From: Fictibacillus enclensis
GTDB taxonomy: Bacteria > Bacillota > Bacilli > Bacillales > Fictibacillaceae
Assembly: GCF_001457035.1 (NCBI RefSeq)
Contig: NZ_KQ758617.1
Span: 1,426,001 to 1,490,000 of the forward strand
DNA length: 64,000 bases
Direction of reading: 5' to 3'
Position numbers and translations under genes: made by a program. Shown one piece after another: positions 16,118 to 25,400 of the stretch (its first letter is position 1; each line of letters begins with the position of its first letter). Under the pieces are notes generated by a model. The model did no database searches. It saw only the letters and a program-made list of their open reading frames with translations, and was not told the origin of the DNA.

Positions 16118-16918
16118 ATGAACAACGTACTTGGCTCAAACATTAAACATTTGCCGATTCCTTATTTTGAGATTGACGAGCAGTTGAATATTTTGTCCCG
16201 TTCCGATAAGTCGCGTGAAACCTTCACTTCAAAAGAAAACTTCTTGGATCTGGTGGATTTGGAGAGCAGGGAGAAAGCGATTTTTCTTCTCGTTTCCGAA
16301 AAATTAACACAGGAAATAGAACTAGTCCTTCAAACGGTAAATTCGCCTTACTCCTTATTCAGCTGCTCCATTCAATGGGATGATGGTGTCGGCCACCTCG
16401 TTTGCATTGAGCAGAGCGGCAAACTGAAAGCATTGGAAAGCAAAGTGGAGCAGCAATGCAAAAGGCTGGCTGAAACTGACTTCGAGCTGCTGGAACAAAA
16501 AGAGGAGCTTGAACAATCTTTAAAACGCATTTTGGAGTTGTCGGCTAATTTTATCCGGTTATCTGAACATGCGGGCTTAGTACCGCTTTCCGGTGAACTA
16601 TCTCCACAGCTTATTCAAGAAAATCATTTATCGCTGACAAACGCAGCTCATGACGGTGATTTCAACATGGTGTTCTTTGATTTCAGCAATTTGAACAAGC
16701 TGACAACCGATGGAATAACTTCTCTAAGAGAGCTTATTCACAGTTTGAACCTGGTCGGAGTAATTTGCTATGTCATAGGATTAAAGCCCAGCCATGCTTT
16801 CTATTTGAAAAATAAAGATATATATGATAAAGCCTATTTTTTAAGAAACTTGGATGAGTTTATACAAATTGATTTGGAATATAACCCGCCACAAAAAGAT
16901 AATATGATGCTTCATTAA
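16118..16918 (+). CDS. RsbR-like protein with degenerate C-terminal STAS domain
   Basis: The 266-residue protein has an N-terminal PAS-like region (about 1-110) and a predicted coiled coil from about 115 to 150 ([22 protein letters not shown]...). A STAS domain follows ([35 protein letters not shown]). It resembles RsbR co-antagonists of the stressosome. However, the usual phospho-acceptor positions are not obvious: LNKLTTDG stands where RsbR proteins have VPVVDT. ATG at 16118 is six bases after AGGAGG; the ATG at 16115 is too close. It is followed by rsbS, forming a two-gene module. Confidence 0.7.
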   Translation: MNNVLGSNIKHLPIPYFEIDEQLNILSRSDKSRETFTSKENFLDLVDLESREKAIFLLVSEKLTQEIELVLQTVNSPYSLFSCSIQWDDGVGHLVCIEQSGKLKALESKVEQQCKRLAETDFELLEQKEELEQSLKRILELSANFIRLSEHAGLVPLSGELSPQLIQENHLSLTNAAHDGDFNMVFFDFSNLNKLTTDGITSLRELIHSLNLVGVICYVIGLKPSHAFYLKNKDIYDKAYFLRNLDEFIQIDLEYNPPQKDNMMLH

Positions 16919-16962
16919 ATAAAGAAAACATTCAATCGAAAATTCGCAGGGAGGTTTTTCTG

Positions 16963-17328
16963 ATGAGTATTCCTATTTTAAAAGTCAATCATTCATTGCT
17001 GATTTCCATACAAGAGGAGTTGGATGATCAATCAGCTCTACGCCTGCAGGAAGATTTACTTAATAAAATTCAGACTTCAAATGCTACCGGGGTAGTGATT
17101 GATTTATCGCTTGTTGACCTGGTAGATTCCTTTATCGCCAAGATTATTGGAGATATGGTGAGAATGTCAGATTTGATGGGAGCGAAGGTCGTATTGACTG
17201 GCGTACAGCCTTCTGTTGCCATTACTTTAAATGAAATGGGAATATCGATGAAAAACATATCCACTGCAGTTGATTTAGAAAAAGGTCTGGCAGCGTTAGA
17301 TTCACAAAACGACCTGTTTCCAAACTGA
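16963..17328 (+). CDS. rsbS: RsbS-type STAS anti-sigma pathway scaffold protein
   Basis: The 121-residue single STAS domain protein is clearly RsbS-like: [20 protein letters not shown] at the start, [21 protein letters not shown] with the conserved phospho-acceptor Ser in DSFIAK, and [16 protein letters not shown]. RsbS and RsbR proteins form the stressosome core that sequesters RsbT. Here rsbS follows one RsbR-like gene, but rsbT, rsbU, rsbV, rsbW and sigB are absent: a terminator follows and then formate dehydrogenase. It may feed a distant RsbT or a different output. Confidence 0.88.
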   Translation: MSIPILKVNHSLLISIQEELDDQSALRLQEDLLNKIQTSNATGVVIDLSLVDLVDSFIAKIIGDMVRMSDLMGAKVVLTGVQPSVAITLNEMGISMKNISTAVDLEKGLAALDSQNDLFPN

Positions 17329-17337
17329 CACAGATTA

Positions 17338-17374
17338 AAAGCAGGCATGCCCATCGTGGGCTGCCTGCTTTTTT
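17338..17374 (+). terminator. Terminator after rsbS
   Basis: The stem runs from AAAGCAGGC and TGCCCA to TGGGC and GCCTGCTTT, with single-base bulges, and is followed by Ts. Confidence 0.85.
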
Positions 17375-17458
17375 ATTCCCAATTTCTACGTTTAAAGATG
17401 AAATGATAGGGAATGGGTTTGGGAGATGATTAAAACTATATGAAAAGCGGTGAGCTAT

Positions 17459-20404
17459 ATGTCAATCAGAGTAACAGTGAATGGTGTAGAAACAGAAGCA
17501 TCAGATAAATCATCCGTACTTCAGCATTTGACAGCCAGTGATCTTGAAATTCCCCATGTATGCTATCATCCAAGTCTTGGAGCTATCGAAACATGTGACA
17601 CCTGCATTGTGAGCGTAAATGGTGAGCTTGTCCGTTCTTGCTCCACCGGCTTGAAAAACGGAGACGTCATTGAGACGGCTTCTGAAGAGGTAAGAAAAGC
17701 GCAAGTGATTGGAATGGACCGGATATTACATAACCACGAACTATATTGCACCGTCTGTGACTATAATAATGGAAATTGTGAAGTGCACAATACGGTTAAA
17801 GAAATGAAAGTCAATCACCAAAGTATTCCATTTGAGCCCAAAAAACCATATGAAGCAGATCGGTCTCATCCGTATTATCGCTATGATCCGGATCAGTGCA
17901 TCCTTTGCGGGCGTTGTGTGGAAGCATGCCAGGATGTACAGGTTACCGAAACACTGTCGATTGACTGGGAGCGTGATCGCCCCCGAGTGATTTGGGATAA
18001 TGATGTTCCGATAAACGAATCTTCCTGCGTTTCCTGCGGCCATTGTTCAACGGTTTGTCCATGCAATGCCATGATGGAAAAAGGGATGGAAGGTGAAGCC
18101 GGCTATATGACCGGAATTGACAGGGATACGCTTCGTCCAATGATTGAAATTACAAAAGCCGTTGAAACAGGGTATGGTTCTATCTTGGCCATTTCAGACA
18201 TGGAATCAGCCATGCGGGATGAACGGATTAATAAAACAAAAACCGTTTGCACCTACTGCGGGGTGGGGTGCAGCTTTGAAATCTGGACAAAAGGACGTGA
18301 GATTCTTAAAGTGGAACCTCATGCAGAAGCCCCTGCGAATGGCATTTCCACGTGTGTAAAAGGGAAATTCGGCTGGGAATTTGTGAACAGTGAAGAACGA
18401 TTAACAAAGCCTCTTATTCGTGAGGGGGATGCCTTCAGAGAAGCGGAATGGGATGAAGCCCTTTCACTGATTGCACACAAATTTGGTGAAATTAAAAACA
18501 AGTATGGCCCGGATGCCTTCGGGTTTATCAGTTCGTCCAAATGTACCAACGAGGAAGCATATTTAATGCAAAAGCTCGGCAGGGGAATTATTGGGACAAA
18601 CAATATTGACAATTGTTCAAGGTACTGCCAGACGCCGGCTACCCTTGGTCTTTTCCGAACGGTCGGTCATGGGGGAGATTCAGGTGGCATCAAGGATATT
18701 CAAAACTCAGACCTGGTCATCGGTGTGGGCACGAATACATCAGAGTCGCATCCTGTCTTGGCGACAAGAATTAAGCGTGCACATAAACTTAAAGGACAAA
18801 AGCTGATTGTGGCTGATTTGCGAAAGCATGAAATGGCCGAACGTGCGGATCTTTTCGTTCGTCCTGCTCCGGGATCCGATCTTGTCTGGCTGTCGGCTGT
18901 CGCTAAATATATCATTGACCAAGGCTGGGCTGACGATGATTTCATTCAGAACCGGGTGAATGGCTATGGCAATTATGTGGAAAGCCTCGCTCCTTTTACA
19001 TTGGAATTTGCTGAACAGGAAACCGGCATCTCAAAAGAAGAGCTGATTCGCATCGCTGAAATGATACATGAAGCGAAAACCGTATGTGTCCTGTGGGCTA
19101 TGGGTGTTACACAGCACAGTGCAGGAAGCGATACAAGCACAGCCATTTCCAACCTGATGCTAATCACCGGAAATTACGGAAAGCCAGGGGCTGGGACTTA
19201 TCCGTTGCGCGGACATAATAATGTACAGGGAGCAAGTGATTTTGGCAGTATGCCGAACAGGCTGCCTGGATACCAGCACATTGAAGAAGAACGTGTCCGC
19301 CAAAATTTTGAACATGGATGGGGAGTAAAACTTCCGGAGAAACCGGGCTTAAACAATCATGAAATGGTGGAAGGCATGCATTCCGGTACGCTTAAGGCCA
19401 TGTATTTAAAAGGTGAGGATATGGGGATTGTAGATTCCAATATCAATCATGTTCATGCGGGATTTGAAAAACTTGACTTTTTCGTGGTTCAGGATATCTT
19501 CCTTTCCAGAACGGCTCAATTTGCTGATGTTGTTCTTCCGGCAAGCCCAAGTCTTGAAAAAGAGGGAACCTTTACGAATACTGAACGCCGAATACAGCGT
19601 CTTTATCAGGTGCTCGAACCGCTTGGGGAATCTAAACCGGATTGGCAGATCATACAAGAAGTCGCCAATGCTGTTGGTGCCAACTGGGACTATAAACACC
19701 CAAGCGATATCATGGAGGAGGCTGCTCAGTTAACTCCATTATTTGCAGGAGTGACATACGAACGTCTTGAGGGCTTTAAAAGTCTTCAGTGGCCTGTCGC
19801 GGAAGACGGAACAGATACTCCAAATTTATTCATGGAAGATTTTCCGTTTCCTGATGGAAAAGCCATTGTATTCCCGCTTCAGTGGACAAAGCCCGTCCAT
19901 TTTGGAGAAGAATATGATATCCATGTGAACAATGGCCGTTTGCTTGAACATTTCCATGAAGGAAACTTGACGTATAAAGCAAAAGGGATAACGTCTAAAA
20001 CGCCAAGTGTTTTCCTTGAAGTATCTCCGGAGCTGGCAGCTGAGCGCGGATTGAAAAATGGAACCCTTGTCCGTCTGACTTCCCCTTACGGAAATGTAAA
20101 AGTGAAATGCCATATAACCGACCGTGTCCAAGGGAAAGAAGTCTATCTGCCAATGAACGATAATGGCGATGCTGCCATCAACTTGCTGACGAGCAGCTAT
20201 GCGGATAAAGATACGGATACACCCGCTTATAAGGAAACCATGGCCAAAATGGAGATCTTGCAATCCGAAGGTACAGATCCACTTCCAAGCATCAATCACC
20301 GAAATGGAAATCCTCAGCCGCAAATTGGAGTAAATGTTCAGAAAAAGTGGGCAAGGAAGGATTATGTATTCCCAGGAGATCTCGTGAAAAAGGAGTTGAG
20401 ATAA
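17459..20404 (+). CDS. fdhF: Molybdenum formate dehydrogenase, alpha subunit (FdhF/YrhE type)
   Basis: The 981-residue enzyme contains, in order, a [2Fe-2S] ferredoxin domain (C motif in ETCDTCIV), a His-Cys [4Fe-4S] segment ([17 protein letters not shown]), a two-cluster ferredoxin domain ([11 protein letters not shown] and [11 protein letters not shown]), a further [4Fe-4S] (CTYCGVGC) and the bis-MGD molybdopterin domains. The catalytic ligand is Cys390 (SRYCQTP) encoded by TGC, so it is not a selenoprotein. It oxidises formate to CO2 in the cytoplasm; the electron acceptor (NAD+ or other) is not deducible. ATG at 17459 has GGTGAG five bases upstream. The DUF1641 gene follows two bases after the stop. 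Confidence 0.93.
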   Translation: MSIRVTVNGVETEASDKSSVLQHLTASDLEIPHVCYHPSLGAIETCDTCIVSVNGELVRSCSTGLKNGDVIETASEEVRKAQVIGMDRILHNHELYCTVCDYNNGNCEVHNTVKEMKVNHQSIPFEPKKPYEADRSHPYYRYDPDQCILCGRCVEACQDVQVTETLSIDWERDRPRVIWDNDVPINESSCVSCGHCSTVCPCNAMMEKGMEGEAGYMTGIDRDTLRPMIEITKAVETGYGSILAISDMESAMRDERINKTKTVCTYCGVGCSFEIWTKGREILKVEPHAEAPANGISTCVKGKFGWEFVNSEERLTKPLIREGDAFREAEWDEALSLIAHKFGEIKNKYGPDAFGFISSSKCTNEEAYLMQKLGRGIIGTNNIDNCSRYCQTPATLGLFRTVGHGGDSGGIKDIQNSDLVIGVGTNTSESHPVLATRIKRAHKLKGQKLIVADLRKHEMAERADLFVRPAPGSDLVWLSAVAKYIIDQGWADDDFIQNRVNGYGNYVESLAPFTLEFAEQETGISKEELIRIAEMIHEAKTVCVLWAMGVTQHSAGSDTSTAISNLMLITGNYGKPGAGTYPLRGHNNVQGASDFGSMPNRLPGYQHIEEERVRQNFEHGWGVKLPEKPGLNNHEMVEGMHSGTLKAMYLKGEDMGIVDSNINHVHAGFEKLDFFVVQDIFLSRTAQFADVVLPASPSLEKEGTFTNTERRIQRLYQVLEPLGESKPDWQIIQEVANAVGANWDYKHPSDIMEEAAQLTPLFAGVTYERLEGFKSLQWPVAEDGTDTPNLFMEDFPFPDGKAIVFPLQWTKPVHFGEEYDIHVNNGRLLEHFHEGNLTYKAKGITSKTPSVFLEVSPELAAERGLKNGTLVRLTSPYGNVKVKCHITDRVQGKEVYLPMNDNGDAAINLLTSSYADKDTDTPAYKETMAKMEILQSEGTDPLPSINHRNGNPQPQIGVNVQKKWARKDYVFPGDLVKKELR

Positions 20405-20405
20405 G

Positions 20406-20945
20406 ATGGCTAAAGCGACAAAAACCGTCTATCGGCAGGAATTCACGGAAGAAGAACTGCGCCGCAAGGATTTAAGGGAAGTCGAGGATGCTCTCATTCA
20501 TAATAAAGATGCCCTGCTGGAATCGCTGAGTGTTTTAAATCACATGCATGAGAAGGGGATTCTTCCTCTTTTAAACGGACTTTTTGGCCAGGGAGACAAG
20601 GTGCTGAATGTACTGGTGAAAACAGCAGATACCCCAGAGACATCGAATACCCTGAAAAACCTCCTTCTGTTGACGGGGGTACTGGGAACATTAAATGTAA
20701 AACAAATTGAACCGCTGCTTCTTAAAGTGAACTCTGGTGTAGCCAGAGTAGCAGAAATGAATGATACGGAAGAAAAAACAAGTTATTTCAGTCTGGTAAA
20801 GGCACTGAAAGACCCGGAAATCAATCGAGCGATTACACTTCTTTTGTCCTTTTTGAAGGGAATGGGCGAAGAAACCGAACCAAAAGAACGTCAAACCGAA
20901 GAGTTTGACGTTCAAAGAAGAGATCCAGGGAAAAACCTGGGCTAA
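20406..20945 (+). CDS. DUF1641 protein, formate dehydrogenase partner (YrhD type)
   Basis: The 179-residue predicted soluble helical protein of the DUF1641/YrhD family starts one base after the formate dehydrogenase stop, so translation is coupled. The N terminus is charged; the middle (LLLLTGVLGTLNVKQIEPLL) is the conserved family core. DUF1641 proteins repeatedly accompany FdhF-type dehydrogenases and are thought to be accessory or assembly partners, but no biochemical activity is established that I can name. Confidence 0.85.
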   Translation: MAKATKTVYRQEFTEEELRRKDLREVEDALIHNKDALLESLSVLNHMHEKGILPLLNGLFGQGDKVLNVLVKTADTPETSNTLKNLLLLTGVLGTLNVKQIEPLLLKVNSGVARVAEMNDTEEKTSYFSLVKALKDPEINRAITLLLSFLKGMGEETEPKERQTEEFDVQRRDPGKNLG

Positions 20946-20961
20946 TTCTCTCTGAAGAATG

Positions 20962-21000
20962 AAAGCTCTCCATAAAAATGGGGGGCTTTTTTCTTTTTTT
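20962..21000 (+). terminator. Terminator of the formate dehydrogenase operon
   Basis: AAAGCTCTCCAT and ATGGGGGGCTTT pair with G-U wobbles around AAAA, then T-rich DNA follows. Confidence 0.85.
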
Positions 21001-21239
21001 ATCCGTCATCACTCGACAAAAATGGAGAAAAAACGGTTTTTAATACCTATTTTTTAACGAGAGGCAATCAAAAACAGATCTTTTTTTGTTGATTTTAAGA
21101 GAACAAAAGAGAAAAGTAAATGTGAGCAATATGTTTGCTAAATTTAGGAGGTGGTAATATAAAGATACGCTTAAAAAAACAAAGGTGAAATTATAGATGA
21201 TCTACAGGAAGGCCAGGGAAATATAAAGGAGGAACTAAC

Positions 21240-21344
21240 ATGAAGTACAAAGTAAAAGATTGGCTTCGGCTGACTCCCCGTGAGAGATATCTGCTTTTGT
21301 ACGCTGTTGCTTTGCTTCAGAAAGAACAAAGAGCTGCTTCCTGA
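21240..21344 (+). CDS. 34-residue small protein with strong ribosome binding site
   Basis: ATG at 21240 is preceded by AAAGGAGG at seven bases, one of the best ribosome binding sites in the window. The frame ends in TGA, followed within 12 bases by a strong terminator, so it looks like a genuine short monocistronic gene. The product is basic, with a central amphipathic segment (PRERYLLLYAVALLQKE) that could be a membrane-associated helix. I recognise no family. The 240 bases upstream hold no other gene, although a second AGGAGG (about 21147) precedes no usable start codon. Confidence 0.65.
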   Translation: MKYKVKDWLRLTPRERYLLLYAVALLQKEQRAAS

Positions 21345-21355
21345 TTCCGCATAAT

Positions 21356-21408
21356 AAAAAGCCTTGAAAAAGCATGGTGCTTGATGCTTTTTCAAGGCTT
21401 TTTTTTTA
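21356..21408. terminator. Strong bidirectional terminator
   Basis: A 20-base perfect stem (21356-21375 with 21384-21403), eight-base loop, and A/T runs on both sides. It serves the 34-residue gene and the converging gltC. Confidence 0.9.
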
Positions 21409-22308
21409 TTGATACTGCTCAAGCTTGGAAAAGAAGTCAATTACAAAATCATAAAATACATTTTCAGCCGGCGCCAATTCCCGCCTTTTCGGCGTGATCA
21501 GTCCTACTGTACGCTGCACAAGCGGAAAATCAATCGGCTTTTTTACGGTGTAGCGGGGTGTTGTTTCATAAAATGAACTATCGGGTAAAAGAGTAATACC
21601 TATTCCGGCGGTCACCAGCCCTTTGATCGCATCCATGTCTTCACCTTCGGAAGAGATTTTCGGAGTGAAGCCTGCCTCTCTGCAGGCGTTAACAACCACC
21701 TCATGCAGCACATACCCTTCCGGAAATAGGACAAAAGGATCGTTTCTTAAATCACTGAGCATAAGGCTGTTTTTTTCAGCAAGAGGATGATTAGCCTGCA
21801 ATAGGGCTGAAATTCTTTCCGTAAACAAGATATGCCCTTGTACATCTGACTGATTGGCTGGAACCGGACCTAAAAAAGCCAGGTCAATGTCTCCCTTTTT
21901 TACAGCATCTATTAAAAAATGATAAGAACCTTGTCTCAGGTGAAACGCGATGTTCGGGTGTTTTTCTTTAAATGCCGAAATAATGGTTGGAAGCAAGTGG
22001 CTTGCTAAACTGGTAGGAAATCCGATTTTAATAGTACCTCGTTCCGGATCCAAATATTCATCAATCTGTTTTTTTGCATAATCGATGGCCTTTAACGCGG
22101 TAGCCGCGTGAGTTAAAAATAGTTTGCCAACTGGAGTTAATTTAACATTCCTTCCTTCTCTCTCAAACAAATCTACATTTAATTCTGCCTCAAGGTTGGC
22201 AATCTGCCTGCTGACGGCAGACTGTGCAACATGCAAATGCTGCGCAGCCTCAGACACATGCTCACGTTCCGCCACCTCAATAAAATACTGCAATTGCCGC
22301 AGCTCCAT
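21406..22308 (-). CDS. gltC: LysR-type regulator GltC, activator of glutamate synthase genes
   Basis: The 300-residue LysR-family protein opens with MELRQLQYFIEVAERE; its winged helix-turn-helix (SEAAQHLHVAQSAVSRQI, then LFEREGRNVKLTPVG) is followed by a periplasmic-binding-like effector domain (GTIKIGFPTSLASHLLP, ATAGIGITLLPDSS-type region). Sequence and divergent placement before the glutamate synthase genes match B. subtilis GltC, which activates gltAB and represses itself, with activity set by glutamate dehydrogenase and 2-oxoglutarate levels. The stop codon lies in the T run of the shared terminator. Confidence 0.93.
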   Translation of the reverse strand: MELRQLQYFIEVAEREHVSEAAQHLHVAQSAVSRQIANLEAELNVDLFEREGRNVKLTPVGKLFLTHAATALKAIDYAKKQIDEYLDPERGTIKIGFPTSLASHLLPTIISAFKEKHPNIAFHLRQGSYHFLIDAVKKGDIDLAFLGPVPANQSDVQGHILFTERISALLQANHPLAEKNSLMLSDLRNDPFVLFPEGYVLHEVVVNACREAGFTPKISSEGEDMDAIKGLVTAGIGITLLPDSSFYETTPRYTVKKPIDFPLVQRTVGLITPKRRELAPAENVFYDFVIDFFSKLEQYQ

Positions 22309-22340
22309 TTGTCAACCCTCCATGACTTTTTTCTTATTAT

Positions 22341-22404
22341 TCTCAAAATTAGATCAATCTTATCTAAATTATATATTGTTTGGATGAATTATAAAACCTA
22401 CACT
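22341..22404 (+). promoter_or_regulatory. gltAB promoter with candidate GltC box
   Basis: TTGTTT (22376-22381), a 17-base spacer and TACACT (22399-22404) form the promoter. An imperfect dyad TCTCAAAATTAGA (22341-22353, T-N11-A) is centred about 64 bases before the expected start, the position of GltC box I in B. subtilis. A second AT-rich half-dyad lies around 22358-22370. Confidence 0.6.
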
Positions 22405-22437
22405 ATAAAAAAGACAACTGAAACGGGGGAGCGAACA

Positions 22438-25400
22438 ATGACATTTCATCAATTACCAAAACGACAGGGCCTCTACCGTCCCGAATTTGAACACGATGCA
22501 TGCGGTATTGGCTTATACGCCCACATTAAAGGACTAGCTACCCATGATATTGTGAAGAAGGGTTTAAGCATGCTTTGCCAGCTGGACCATCGAGGAGGAC
22601 AGGGAAGTGATCCACTTACCGGCGACGGTGCCGGGCTTATGGTTCAACTGCCAGACGCGTTTTTTCGAGAAAACTGCAAGGAATTTTCTCTTCCCGAAAA
22701 AGGAAGCTATGGAGTCGGGATGCTGTTCCTGCCGCAGAGCGAGGAAGAACAGTTGATTATTAAAGATAAAATCAATCGTTTAATTGAACAGGAAGGCCAA
22801 GTCCTTTTAGGATGGAGAAGCGTACCTGTAATTGACGAAAAAATCGGAATACTGGCGCAACAGAGTTGCCCATCTATTCATCAGGTATTTATTCAGGCTT
22901 CAGGTGAAGTGAAAAATGGTTTGCCCTTTGAACGTAAATTATACCTTATCCGTAAACAAGCCGAAAGCTGGGGCAAGGATAAAGACCTGCGTTTTTATTT
23001 CTCAAGCCTTTCATCCGAAACAATTGTTTACAAAGGGCTGCTAACGCCTGAACAAGTGGATTCCTTTTATGTGGACCTGCAGAATGATGGTTTTGTATCG
23101 GCTTTTGCTTTAGTCCATTCCCGCTTTAGTACAAATACCTTTCCAAGCTGGGAGCGTGCCCATCCAAACCGCTACTTGATCCATAATGGAGAAATCAATA
23201 CCTTGCGCGGAAACATCAATTGGATGAAGGCCCGTGAACAGCAATTTGCTTCAGACGCCTTTGGAGAAGATTTGGCAAAGCTTCTGCCGATTTTGGATAC
23301 AGAAGGCAGTGATTCAGCTGTTTTGGACAATGCCCTTGAATTTTTTGTTTTGGCGGGCAGGGAGCTTGCCCATGCAGCGATGATGCTTATTCCGGAACCT
23401 TGGTCTGAAAATAATCCGCATATGACAGAGGATAAGAAGGCCTTTTATGAATACCACAGCACATTAATGGAGCCTTGGGACGGACCTACGGCCATTTCTT
23501 TTACTAACGGTCGTCAGATTGGAGCCATTCTTGATCGTAACGGGTTGCGCCCTGCACGTTATTATGTAACAAAAGACGACTATATCATCTTTTCTTCGGA
23601 AGTTGGCGTGATTGATGTAGAGCCTGAAAATGTTCTATACAAAGACCGCCTCAGCCCTGGTAAAATGCTGCTGATCGACTTGGAAAAGGGCAGGATTGTT
23701 TCTGATAAGGAAATAAAGTCCGAGCTTTCCATGGCGAATCCTTATCGCAAATGGCTCGATGAGAATTTGATCCGTCTTGATGACGAAGGTCAACCGGAAG
23801 AGCCGGAAACAGTGGATAACATGTCCTTACGCCAGAGAGCGTTCGGCTACACCTATGAAGATGTTCAAAAGTATTTGCTTCCTATTGTTAAAGAAGGAAA
23901 AGATCCGGTTGGATCCATGGGGAATGATACCCCGCTGGCTGTATTATCCGACCGCTCCCAATCATTGTTTAACTATTTTAAGCAATTATTTGCACAAGTA
24001 ACCAATCCGCCGATTGATTCTCTTAGGGAACAGGTGGTTACTTCGACGATCAGTTACCTTGGAGCTGAAGGAAATCTTTTGCAAACAGAAGCTATCAATT
24101 GTCGTCGCATCCAGCTTGATACACCAATTCTACCAAGCAGTACACTGGACCTGTTAAAACAAAATTTACTGCCTGAATTCAAAAGCACCACGTTGCACAC
24201 TTTATTTTCTGAAGATTTGGAATCGGCATTAAATACTTTATTTACAGAAGCAGAGAAAGCCATTGAAGAGGGGCATACTCTACTCATTCTTTCAGATCGG
24301 GAAATGGATGAAAAACGCACACCGATGCCTATTTTGCTGGCAACAAGCGGTCTGCACCATCATCTGGTACGTGCAGGATTGCGTACGAAAGTAAGTTTGA
24401 TCGTTGATTCTGGAGAAACACGTGAAGTTCACCATTATGCCGCTCTGATTGGTTATGGAGCAGACGCCATTCATCCTTACTTGGCGTATGCCACATACCA
24501 GCAGGCGATTCTGGACGGACACCTTGAAATGTCCTTCGATTCTGTCGTAAAAAAATATATTAAAGGTGTTACAGACGGCGTGGTAAAAGTCATGTCTAAA
24601 ATGGGGATTTCAACCATTCAAAGTTATCGCGGAGCGCAAATCTTTGAAGCGGTGGGAATTGGTGAAGATGTGATTGACCGCTACTTTACCGGAACAGCTT
24701 CTCAAATCGATGGAATTAATCTTACGACCATCGCCCAGGAAGCGGTACAGCGCCATGGTGAAGCCTGCGATAAGCGGGATACTGAAGCACTGGATTCAGG
24801 GAGCGAGTTTCAATGGAGAAAAACAGGTGAGCACCATGCCTTTAATCCAAAAACGATTCATACGCTGCAGTGGGCTTGCCGCCGGAATGATTACAACTTA
24901 TTCAAACAATATTCCTCCGCTGCAAACGAAGAGCGATTGAATTTCTTACGCAACCTCTTTTCGTTTCCTACCGGCCAGGCGGTTCCGATTGAAGAAGTTG
25001 AGTCTGTGGAAGATATTATAAAACGGTTTAAAACAGGGGCTATGTCCTTTGGGTCATTGAGCAGTGAAGCTCATGAAGCATTGGCGATTGCCATGAACCG
25101 TTTAGGAGGCAAAAGCAACAGTGGGGAAGGCGGAGAAGATGCATCACGTTATATTCCCGATGAGAATGGGGATTTCCGCCGCAGTGCGATCAAGCAAATC
25201 GCTTCTGGCCGCTTCGGTGTCAAAAGCCATTACCTGGTGAACGCTGATGAACTGCAAATTAAAATGGCTCAAGGAGCTAAACCTGGAGAAGGCGGCCAGC
25301 TTCCGGGTAACAAGGTTTATCCTTGGGTGGCTGATGTCCGTGGATCTACTCCTGGTGTAGGACTGATTTCACCGCCTCCTCACCATGATATTTACTCGAT

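Noticed and set aside
18600-18640. Selenocysteine in formate dehydrogenase
   Set aside because: The catalytic codon is TGC (Cys), not TGA.
19826-20323. 165-codon minus-strand reading frame
   Set aside because: It lies wholly inside the formate dehydrogenase gene, with no ribosome binding site and no family resemblance.
22231-22437. Longer N terminus for the glutamate synthase large subunit
   Set aside because: The extension overlaps gltC, has no ribosome binding site and includes the promoter; the Cys22 propeptide layout fits the start at 22438.
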